Shown piece after piece: positions 36,271-46,769 of a stretch of DNA of 64,000 bases. The stretch's first letter is position 1. Every line of letters begins with the position of its first letter. Where the stretch lies: assembly GCF_958979055.1 (NCBI RefSeq), contig NC_084898.1:320001-384000 (forward strand), in the 5' to 3' direction. Under the pieces are notes generated by a model. That model was not told the DNA's origin. It did not search any database and was given only the letters and a program-made list of their open reading frames with translations. This DNA is from Alnus glutinosa. Its lineage: Eukaryota; Streptophyta; Magnoliopsida; Fagales; Betulaceae. The position numbers and the translations under genes are program-made.

Positions 36271-39200
36271 TGTAATGTCCAGGAAAATACTTGAGGGGTT
36301 TATTAGGATTAAATAAAAATAAGTCTATTTAGTGTGGTAAAATAAAACAAAGTTTTTTATTTTTAACCTATAGACTTGTAATGGTAGTCATGAAAAAAAA
36401 ATATATAAGTAATATTTTTAAGTCTAAAGAAAATAGAAAAGGAATAAAAAAAAGTAGAGAAAGGGAAATAAAATAAAATAAAGAAAATGAAATAAAAAGT
36501 AAAAGAAAAGAAGGTGAAAAAGTCAACTATTCCAAACCAAAAAGAAAGGACCAACGTTGAAGGAAATCAGGTGTTGAAGTTCAAAAACAAAAAAACAAAA
36601 ACAAAAGAAAAGAAGTATATAAATTACAAATGCTTGCGCCCCACATGCTGCACAAAGTGAAGGGCCGCCTGGCCCTTCACAAAAGAAAAAGAAAAAAAAA
36701 ATGATACGTGAAAAGAAAAAGAAAAAAATAATAGAGGAAGAACGCCTCCTGGGAAAAATCCGAAAAAAAAGGGGTTGTTTATGTTTATCTTTGGTTTTCA
36801 TATAAAAATCGTGATCCACAAAGATCCAACCGTCCAAACTCAAATTTGATTGCGAAAACATGATCTATGAAATCCGATTTACGTTTCTACCGATCGTTTT
36901 GAAGTAAAACACTAAACTCATGATTTCGTGATTTTGGGTTAAAATATTGAAATGTGAGTTTAATCAAGTATTTTCTTTAAGTAATGGGTTACTTGAAACT
37001 TACTTGGAGCTACCCAAACCATGGGTTTTAGTTTGGTAAAATTTTGGTAAGTTTTCTTTAAACCCTAACTTTTGGGTATTTAATTTTAGTGGTATTTTTA
37101 TGTGATTAACCCTTAGTAAATGCTTATGGGTTAATAGTATTATGATTTGGAGTAGTGTTTTGTGAATTGGGTAAAAATATGGAAACCCTAATTTGATGAG
37201 TTACATTAATTTGGGGTTTTTAAGTATTTAAAACCTAGATTGTTAATTTGTCGATTAATTGTGGTTATAGTGATGATTAGTCTCAAATTAGTTATGGGTT
37301 TTGTAAAAATATGTATTTATGGGGATAGGTTCTAAAATTAGTAAAAATAAATAATTATAGGTATTTAGTTTAAATAGTATTTGTGAAGTTAACCCTAAGA
37401 TTTTCTTATGGGTTAACGTTATTTTAAATGTGTTGATGATTTAAATTAATAAGTTAGTAATTATTGTAAAGAAATTAGTGAATATAATTGTATGGCTAAT
37501 ATTATTATAAGTGTTAGTGAAAATAATATATGGGTTAGTGAAATTAATTGTGGGTTTGTAATTAATTAAATAGTTATTTTAATATCTAACCCTTAGTTAA
37601 TACTTTGGGTTAGTATTGTTTGAGTTTTATTAGTGTCTTGGATTTATAGGTAGACAATTGGAACCCTTAAAAATATTATAGATTTTTCAACGGTTTAGCC
37701 TTGAGTGATTCAAGTGCTAATTAGGGTGTTAATTATTTAAAATGTTAAATAATACAATGTGTTATTCTACAGTGATACATTATAAGGTGGTGTCTAAGAG
37801 ATCTAATACTTAATATCGGCGCAGCCAAAGTGATTATTCTACTCACTGAGAAAACTATACTTTTATATATTTTTAAGATTGCAAATGATATATTGTTTTA
37901 CATAATTGAACCGACGTTATGTTGATTATATGCTTTCTTGATGTTTTAAGTAGTTTCAATTATGTTGAAGTATATTAATGATGTCTATGAGAAATGATGT
38001 ATGACTGAAAAGTGTTATTTAAATTGATTTGAAGGATTTGATTGCTTGCTGTTGCTGGGATTTAAATTACGTAAATATTGATTGATGAATTGATATGTTA
38101 AATTGTTTATGGATTTATATTGAAAGTATGAGTTAAATGCATGTTCATGAAATTAGAAAGTATATGTATATTGTTTTAAGGCATGTGGCATAAGCATATG
38201 AACGCTAAATGTGCATTGAAGTGAGGTTTACAACCCACGAGAAACGACAAGCCCTTAATCGGCAAGTAGTACCGGGTGCTACTTGGTTGATGTAAAACTC
38301 CAATCGGCGGATAGTACCGAGTGCTATTCGGTCGATGTAAAACTTTAATCGGGGGGTAGTTCGCTATCTGGTCGATGTAAAACAAATAAACCTTGCATGA
38401 GCATGTATATCATTGTTTTTATGAGTGTAATGTTTTTATGTTATGAGTAGTTTTGCTAGATGTATTAGTATACATAAGAGTTTTAATGAAAAATAGCTTA
38501 TGTATATTTCTATCGTCTGGTTGCATATGTTAAAAAGCATTGAACTTGGAAGTACAAGAATGTTCACGTACCCATATATGAGTAATATATTGTAGATATG
38601 TCTATATGTAGAAGCTTTCAAGGTGGGATGACTGGAACTTTTATATATGTTCTCAGCTACATAGTATACTTTAAATGTTTTCTGAATAGTCCATGTTTAC
38701 TTCATCAGCTACAAGATTTCAAGAAAATAATTTATAAAAATAAGTAGTTGTTATTATAAACGTAAGACTAAAGAAAAGCCGATTCTTTGCGAAAACTCAG
38801 TGAATAGTATACCTCTGAGGTCTTAGTGTAATTATTTATGCTAAGTCGGTGAGCTCATAATTCCACCTGTGCGGATGCCGCAACCCCTACAACCGTGTAT
38901 ACATTGATTCTTTGGTTGCAGGTTCTGCAGATATAAATGTTGACTCGTCCCCCTAGCGTATGGAATGCTATAATTGGAGAACATTGCGACAATCAAAAGT
39001 CACAGACTCATTGGTTGTCCGCATTTTAGGTGTTTTATTTATGGCTCGTGTCTTACATGGCATACGTATTTGTTGAACCTGTATTTTATTATGTAATTAA
39101 TGTAATATGTTTTATAAGCTTTAATTAGTTAGATATGCAAATGGCTTTTGTTGTTGATAACAGTTATGTATTAGATGTATTTCCGCTATTGATATGTGTT

Positions 39201-39369
39201 CTGCTGCACATTGATATTTATATTCCGCTGTATTAGATGTAATTCTGAAAATCAGGTACATGTTATGGAACATGTACGTTATGTTAGCTGAGCGACAAGT
39301 GGTTGTGCCACTGCGATGATCCATTTATGTATGTTTTCAAAAAAAAAAAAAAAAAAATGGGTCGTCACA
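36271..39369 (+). mobile_element. Solo LTR, 3099 bp, exact 5-bp TSD, inside a homologous inverted copy
   Basis: The unit runs from TGTAATGTCC to GGGTCGTCACA (TG..CA) and is flanked by TTCTA at 36266-36270 and 39370-39374. A poly-A tract lies just before the end (about 39339-39357). Three 41-47-bp tandem units with GGTCGATGTAAAAC occur at about 38256-38383. There is no PBS, gag or pol. The large size and the GTCGTCACA end resemble LTRs of Tekay/Del-type Ty3/gypsy chromoviruses, which is an inference. Confidence 0.82.
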
Positions 39370-39875
39370 TTCTACATATAAACTCATCTACAATATATTA
39401 ATTTTGACCGGTAACTTAGACGTTTGTGCACGCAATCACCCCATTATAGGTTTCACACTTACACATAAGTCTTAAGTAATAAAACATAGCATCTTACTCT
39501 TCTATACTAAGATACCATCTCTCCAAAATACAAGCAACATCATCTCTATTCTTATTTCAGCTTTGTGCCTTGAACTTCAGTTGGTCATGCGAGCATTATA
39601 GTAGAATTCTAATATGCAAGCATGTCTTTACTAAAGAACAATGACAGTCAACCTACTTACTCATAAACATTTTATTACTCATATATGGGGAACATGAACA
39701 TCCTTGTACATTGAAGTTTAATGCTTTTTGAACACGTGCAACCAGACGATAGAAATATACATATGCTCTTTTTCATTAAAACTTATATGCATACTAATAC
39801 GTCTTGCAAAACTACTCATAGCATAAAAACATCGCACTCATAAAAACAACGATATATATGTTCATGCAAGTTTCT

Positions 39876-40029
39876 TCATGGAAGTTATCCTAAGAACTCA
39901 TGGAATTTAACCCAAGTATCTCATGGAAATTAATCCAAGTTTCATGGGATTTAACCCAAGTACCTCATGAAAATTAATCCAAGAACTCATAGAAATTAAT
40001 CCAATAACTCATGGGACTAACTCCAAGTA
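39876..40029 (-). repeat. Minisatellite of about seven 22-23-bp units in the older LTR copy
   Basis: Degenerate units TCATGGAATTTAACCCAAG repeat about seven times. They occupy the position that holds a different tandem repeat in the plus-strand copy. Confidence 0.75.
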
Positions 40030-41783
40030 TAGTTTCCCGTGGGCTATAAATCTCACTTCGATGTACGTTTAACGTTTATATGCTTATGCCTTATGCCTTA
40101 TGCCTTAAAACAATATATTTCATTTCTTGCATTATGTCTTTAACACATGCTTTCAATATAAATCCATAAACAGTTTAACAGATTAATTCATCAATCAATA
40201 TTTCTGTAATTTAAATCCTAACAACAGCTCACAATCAAATTTTTCAAATCAGTTCAGATCATACTTTTTAGTCACACATCATTTCTCATAAATATCATTG
40301 ATATATTTCAACATAATTGAAATTACTTAACACATCCAAAACATATTATTAACATATAGTCGGTTCAGGTTTATAAAACATCATATACATTTTGCAATTC
40401 ATTAATATATGAAAATAATAGTTTCTCAGTGAGTAGAATACTCAACTTGGCTGCGCGAATTTAAGCACTAAGTTCTTTAGACACTACCTTGCAATGCATC
40501 ATTGTGGAATAACATATTGCACTTTTTAGCACTCTAAATAATTTAATACTAAAATTAGCATTTGAATCGTTGAAGGCTAAATCGTTGGAAAACCCATAAT
40601 ATTTTAAGGGTTCCAAACATCTACTTATAAACTCTAGACACTAACTAAAACTCAAACAATACTAACCTAAAATATTTACAGAGGGTTAGATATTAAAATC
40701 ACTATTTAATTAATTACTAACCCGCAATTAATTTCACTAACCCATAAATTATTTTCACTAACACTTTATAATAATATTAGCCCTAAAATTATATTTAATA
40801 ATCTCTAGATTATTTCTCACTAACATTTTCTCAATATCATTAACTCTAAAATTATGTTCATTAATCTTTTTACAACAATTACTAACTTATTAACATAATT
40901 TAACGATCTAGATTTTAATCACTTAAAAACCCACAAATTAATTTAACCCATCAAATTAGGGTTTTCAAACTTAAACCCATAATTACAAAACATTACCCCA
41001 ATATCAATATTATTAACCCATAGCATTTACTAAAGGTTAATCATATAAAAATACAGCTAAAATTAAATACCCAAAAGTTAGGATTTGAGGGAAACTTATC
41101 CAAAATTTGCCCAAATGAAATCTAACACTGGGAAAGTGTTTAAGAAGCTCCAAACCATGCATATCCTAAAGATAAACAAAGATTAAACTTTACATTTCAA
41201 GATTTAATCCAAAATCTCAAATGACAAGAATTTATGAAAATACCTCAAACTAATCAGTAGAAATGTAAATCGAGCTTCGTAGATCATGTTACTGAAGTCA
41301 AATTTGAGTTTGGATGGTTGGATCTTCATGAATTAAGGGTTTTCTATTAAAACCATAAGAGAAAATGAGAGAGGGCCTAGAATTTTCGGAAAAACCGAGT
41401 GAAATAGAGTCTCTGCCCGATTTTAATAAAAGGGCCTGCCGTGCGTTTGAGATCAAAGGCCATGGCCGGCCTTTGTTCTTTTTTTTTTTTTTTTTTTTTA
41501 GAATGGCCGTCTGGCCCTTTTAGTTTTAATGGCCATCTGGCCTTTTAATTAAATGGCCCTTTGGCCATTTGTGTGAAGGTGGGGCGCAGGTCGCCCCACT
41601 TTCATATATATATATATATATATATTTTATTTTATATTACTTTTATTTTCTACTTTTTTCTTTTTCTAATTTCTTTGAAATTGAAAATATCTTCTTGCAT
41701 TTTTAATGACACTAAATTAATTTTAATTAATCATTTACTCAAATTTTATACTTTAATTATTAAATAATGTCCGGGACATTACA

Positions 41784-42579
41784 ACAGTTACTAATATTAA
41801 ACATACTCAATGAAATAGTTTTTCAAGACTCAAGAGTATAAGAATAATCAAGAGATTAAATCGGAAACTCAAGGATTAAGAGATAGTGAAATACGGTGAC
41901 AATATTTTTCATAACTTTAATTTCACTATAAATATTTTATGGAGGTGTTAAATGCAATTATAAGAAGTCAATGGAGCTTTGATTAATCAAAATAAATACT
42001 ATAGTGCAATTTCAATTTTTTTTAGTGAAATAAATTGTAATTAATAGTAACCTAAAACAAGTTATGAGATATGTGTTTTAAGCCCATTTGAGCTTAAATA
42101 TATTTTTAAGACACAGCTTAGTCAAAGACAATATAATATACTAAGCAAACATAAATATCAAAGAAAACTAGTATTATTTTTTTTTTTAAAAAAAAAAAAG
42201 AAAGAAAAAAAATTATCCACCTAAAAGTCGTTTTTCTTCAATTATTTAAGCCCCACTTGTGAGCTTAGTTCAGCACTTTGAATTTGAATAAGATTTTAGT
42301 ATTTTCATAGTTATCCCCTGTTTTCTCTCTTCCTTAATTACTTCACAACCTTGTATATATCCACAATTTCTGCTTATTATATCCTTCGTTGTCAACTTGG
42401 CTTTTGCCTTTTACTTAACACGTGGTCCAATTTTAGTCATACAAATAATATAATAAATAAAAGAAAGGAATAATAAAAACGTGAAAGATAGGGAAGCTTC
42501 AAGCTTGATGCGGCCGCTAGGCGCCAGGTGAGTTGGTTGGTTGGAAGGCGTCCCAAATTTCCAGGACATTTTAAAAGAG
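41784..42579. other. Intergenic, no gene seen
   Basis: AT-rich spacer. It begins ACAGTTAC, of which GTTAC matches the 5 bp before 34232. An A/T homopolymer stretch lies near 42175-42215. Confidence 0.5.
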
Positions 42580-42742
42580 GGGATAATTGCACCGTTGGTC
42601 CCTGTGGTATACCATAATTATTTTTCGAGAAATGCTTGGTTATATACTCTTATCCCACTCCTATCCCACTCTTGTCTACATGGACCAATAATGTTGTTAA
42701 AAAAATAGGGTCCCACTATACTCTCTCTACTATCTCTCACAT

Positions 42743-43114
42743 GAGAAATGCTTGGTTGTACACTCTCATCCAACTTCTATCCCACTCTTGTATACTTGGA
42801 CCAATAATGTTAGAGATAGTGGAGAGAGTGTAGTGGGACCCATTTTTTTTTGAGTAATGATTCACTACCACCTAAATATACAACTTTTCACCACCTTGTC
42901 TATGTGGCAAGGTGGTCTCCCACCTTAATTTATTTTTAAAAAATAAAAAAACTCAAAAAATAGTGGGGGACCACCTTGCCACATAGGTAAGGTGGTAAAA
43001 AGTTGTATATTTGGGTAGCATTGAATCATTATTCTTTTTTTTAACAATATTATTGGTCCAAGTAGGCAAAGGTGGGATAGGAGTGGGATGAGAGTGTACA
43101 ACCAAGCATTTCTC
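42743..43114. mobile_element. Second GAGAAATGCTTGG MITE (X2) nested in X1, exact 9-bp TSD
   Basis: It has the same inverted ends as X1 and is flanked by CTCTCACAT on both sides (42734-42742, 43115-43123). Both X units share TATCCCACTCTTGT and GGACCAATAATGTT blocks. Confidence 0.85.
42852..43034. mobile_element. Palindromic MITE (Y) nested in X2
   Basis: Ends GAGTAATGATTCACTACC and (inverted) GAATAATGATTCAATGCTACC enclose strong inverted arms (ACCACCTTGTCTATGTGGCA against TGCCACATAGGTAAGGTGGT). It sits in a T-run, so the target duplication is probably poly-T and cannot be measured exactly. Confidence 0.7.
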
Positions 43115-44207
43115 CTCTCACATTATTAGTCCAAGTACACAAGGGTGGGATATGAGTGGGATGAGAGTGTACAACCAAGCATTTCTCTTATTTTTCACTC
43201 CCTATGGTTTAAAAAGTTCATAGGAAGTCCTTATGATATGCAATAATTACAAATCGATCCCTGGCGTCAAATTCTGTTAAAATTTTTAACAGATTCCGTT
43301 AAATGCCATGTCAGCGCCACGTGTCGTCATCTTATTGGTGACACGTGGCGCTGACATGTCTAATTTTAATAAAATAATATAAATTTATTTAAAAAGTAAA
43401 TAAAAAATACTTATTTTTTTTTAAAAAAAAAGAAGAAAAAAACAAAAATGGGGAAAGGGGGTGGCCCCCAAAAGGGGTGGCCAGGCCACCCCCAGCCCAT
43501 AGGGGTGGCCGCGCACCACCCCCAGAGGCCGCCTGGGGTGGCGCGCGGCCACCCCAGTGGCCGGGGGTGGCGCACGGCCACCCCATGGCCATTGGGGGTG
43601 GCCTTCGGGCCACCCCTAGATCTACTAAGGGTGGCCCGATGGCCACCCCCGGCCACTGGGGGTGGCCGCGCGCCACCCCCAGAGGCCACCTGGGGTGGCG
43701 CGCGGCCACCCCAGTGGCCGGGGGTGGCCATCGGGCCACCCTTAGTAGATCTAGGGGTGGCCCGAAGGCCACCCCCTGGGCCTTGGGGGTGGCCGCGTGC
43801 CACCCCCGGCCACTGGGGGTGGCCGCGCGCCACCCCCTGCAGCCACTGGGGGTGGCGCGCGGCCACCCCCAAGGGGTGGCTGGGCTACCCCTTCAGCTTT
43901 TTTTCTTTTTGTTTTTTTTTTTGAATTTTTTTTTGAATTTTTTTTTTTAAAAAAATAAGTATTTTTATTTATTTTTTAATAAATTTATATTTTTTTTTAT
44001 TACGGTAGACACGTGTCGCCATCTTATTGGCGACACGTGGCGCTGCTGTGGCATTTGACGGAATCTGTTAAAAATTTTAACAGAATTTGACGCCAGGGAT
44101 CAATTTGTAATTATTGCATATCACGAGGACCTCCCATGAACTTTTTAAACCATAGGGAGTGAAAAATAATTATGGTATACCACAGGGACCAACGGTGCAA
44201 TTATCCC

Positions 44208-44805
44208 TTAAAAGAGTTTAAGAAACATCAAGGAAATTAACAGTTTTTCTTTGCTTTTGTGACTAACCCCCTAGACTCTTGGTTATTTGTTAACAGCCTC
44301 TGTACTTTTATGGTTTTTGCTTGCCGTTTCATTGACTAGACCCTAAAAATTGCCGATCGGGTTCGAGGCAATTTTAGAAGAGGAAAATGATAGTGTAAGA
44401 CCGTCATCAAGATGAGAAGAGGTAAATAATGTTAGGTTGGTAGTTGAATGGCTCCTGAGAATTTTCGATGTGATCAGGTGTAACGTTTGTAGATGGTTAG
44501 GGTTAGGTTCGTCCATTTACTTATTCAAAGACACAAATAATTATAAGATTTGTCAGAGAATATTAGGTACACACTAATATATGGGTGACAATTTTCAATA
44601 TTTAGCAAATAAAATAAGATAAAAGTAAGATCCAGCCGCCTAAAAGGAAGATCCAATTTGTGTATGCAAGCTTTGAACAGCTAGCCTTAACTAAAGTTGT
44701 CTTGGAGGTCAATTTCTTGTCTATTTAATGGTTTATTACATAGAAAAGATACTCAGCCTCTCGTTCATCAACTTCACCATCTCTTCTATTTGACACCAAA
44801 ACCAC
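44208..44805. other. Upstream region of the O-methyltransferase gene
   Basis: Ordinary AT-rich promoter-sized DNA between element B and the ATG. TCTATTTAATGG near 44719 is a weak TATA candidate about 85 bp before the start. Confidence 0.4.
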
Positions 44806-46723
44806 ATGAACTCCATGGAAAACCAGACGGGAACTGCATCCACCAAGGAATTAGATCATGATCATGATCATGATGAGGAGGAGAATCTCTCCCAATATGC
44901 TTTGCAGCTTGCAAGCGCATCAGTGCTGCCGATGGTATTGAAAGCAACAATAGAGCTTGGTGTGCTTGAGATCATACAGAGAGCTGGTCCAGGAGCCCTT
45001 CTCTCTCCTTCCCAAATAGCTTCCCAAATCCCCACTCAAAGCAACGCAGACTCATCTCCACTTCTTGATTCTATGCTCCGCCTTCTCACTACCCACTCCA
45101 TACTCACCTGCTCTACTTCCACTCACCAGCACGACGGCCACGTTCTCCGGCTCTATGGTTTGGCGCCGGTCTCCAAATACTTCATCCGGAACCAGGATGG
45201 ACGATCAATGGCACCCTTCTTAGACCTGGTACAGGACAAGGTCATCATGGATATCTGGTATGTATTACGAGTTAACAAAAGCTCGTTACTTTGTTTGTTA
45301 TCATCATCATCATCATCAATCACCCTTTTCTCTCACAACAGGTACCATTTGAAAGATGCAGTTCTGGAAGGAGGAGTACCATTTTACAAGGCTCATGGGA
45401 TGAATGCGATGGAGTACGTTGGGAAGGATGCCAGATTCTACGAGGTATTCAAGAGCTCAATGGAAGATTTTCACCCGGTGTTGATGAAGAAGATTCTTGA
45501 GACGTACAAGGGTTTTGCAGGCCTGAAATCGCTGGTCGATGTCGGAGGTGGCGATGCCACCATCCTTAACATGATCATCTCCAAGTACCCTACCATTAAC
45601 GGTGTCAACTTTGATTTGCCTCCTGTTATAGAAAAGTCACCCTCCTATCCTGGTATGAATTATATTTCAATATTTGCATTTCTTCAAATAATTAAGGGAT
45701 AATTACACTGTTGGTTTTGTGGTATGCCATAATTATTTTTTACTCTCTATGGTTTAAAAAGTGTATAGGAGGTCCCTGTGATATGCAAAAATTACAAATC
45801 GATCCCTGCAGTCAAATTCCGTTAAAAAATTTAACAGATTCGGTCAAATGCCACGTCAGCGCCACGTGTCGCCATTTTATTGGCAACACGTGGCGCTGAC
45901 ATGTCCATCTTAATAAAATAATATAAATTTATTAAAAAATAAATAAAAATACTTATTTTTTTTTGAAAAAATTAAAATTAAAATTCACAAAAAATACAAA
46001 AACAAAAAAAGGAAAAATGTGGCAAGGGGTGGCTGGGCCACCCCCAGAGGCCACCGGGGGTGGCTGCAAGCCACCCCTAGTAGATATAGGGGTGGCCCGA
46101 TGGCCACTGGGGTGGCCGCGCGCCACCCCAGGCGGCCTCTGGGGGTGGCTGCGCGCCAACCCTGGTGGCCTCTGGTGGTGGCTGGGCCACCCATTGCCTG
46201 CCAGTTTTTTTTTTTTTTTAAAATAAATAAATAAATTGACGTGTAGGTCTAACAGATTCCGTCAAAATGGTGGACGGAAAATCGACCCAAGGAGTAAAAC
46301 ATAATTATTGCATATCACAGGAACCTCCCATGCACTTTTTAAACCATAGGGAGTGAAAAATAATTAGGGATAATTGCACTGTTGGTCCCTGTGGTATGCC
46401 ATAATTATTTTTCACTCCCTATGGTTTAAAAAGTTCATGGGAGGTCCTCGTGATATGCAATAATCACAAATCGATCCCTGGCGTCAAATTCTGTTAAAAT
46501 TTTTAACAGATTCCGTCAAATGCCACGTCAGCGACACGTGTCCCCAATAAGAAGGTGACACGTGTCTATCTTAATAAAAAAATATAAATTTATTAAAAAA
46601 TAAATAAAAATACATATTTTTTTTTTTAAAAAAAAAATAAATAAAAAGCAAAAAAAAAAAAAAAAGGTGAAGGCTGGGCCACCCCCCGTGGCTGGGGGCA
46701 TTGGGGGTGGCCCTGCCACCCTT

Positions 46724-46769
<46 letters not shown>

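Larger units (their letters stand above)
34661..41783 (-). mobile_element. Large LTR unit (about 3.1 kb net), minus strand, interrupted twice
   Basis: On the minus strand it begins TGTAATGTCC at 41783, runs to 39375, resumes at 36270 and continues to about 34661. It is homologous along its length to the plus-strand unit at 36271-39369 but diverged. The joined edges across that insertion (AAGCTTCTA and CATATAAACTC) match the corresponding uninterrupted stretch of the other copy near 38600. A second insertion (34744-35653) splits its distal end. The distal 80 or so bases, including the expected CGTCACA end, are missing. No gag or pol is present, so it is a solo-LTR-like relic, older than its insertions. 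Confidence 0.7.
42627..43187. mobile_element. GAGAAATGCTTGG MITE (X1) nested in element B, exact 9-bp TSD
   Basis: Ends GAGAAATGCTTGGTTATA and (inverted) GAGAAATGCTTGGTTGTA are flanked by TTATTTTTC on both sides. It disrupts the left arm of element B. It is itself split by a second element of the same family at 42743-43114. Confidence 0.85.
42580..44207. mobile_element. Mutator-like foldback element B, exact 9-bp TSD, carries nested insertions
   Basis: Ends GGGATAATTGCACCGTTGG and its inverted copy are flanked by TTAAAAGAG on both sides (42571-42579, 44208-44216). Arms hold TGTTAAAATTTTTAACAG and CACGTG boxes as in element A. The GC-rich core (about 43450-43900) includes an inverted pair around TAGATCTACTAAGGGTGGCC (43617 on and 43740 on). 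Its left arm is interrupted by the element at 42627-43187. It is noncoding; long open frames in the core are repeat artefacts. Confidence 0.88.

Noticed and set aside
39876-40029. Possible CRISPR-like array from regularly spaced short repeats
   Set aside because: Units are contiguous degenerate minisatellite repeats without spacers, inside a plant LTR.
43389-43950. Four frames of 127-158 codons on both strands
   Set aside because: Same artefact in the GC core of element B; likewise 45953-46234 in C1 and 8889-9250 in the repeat near 9 kb.
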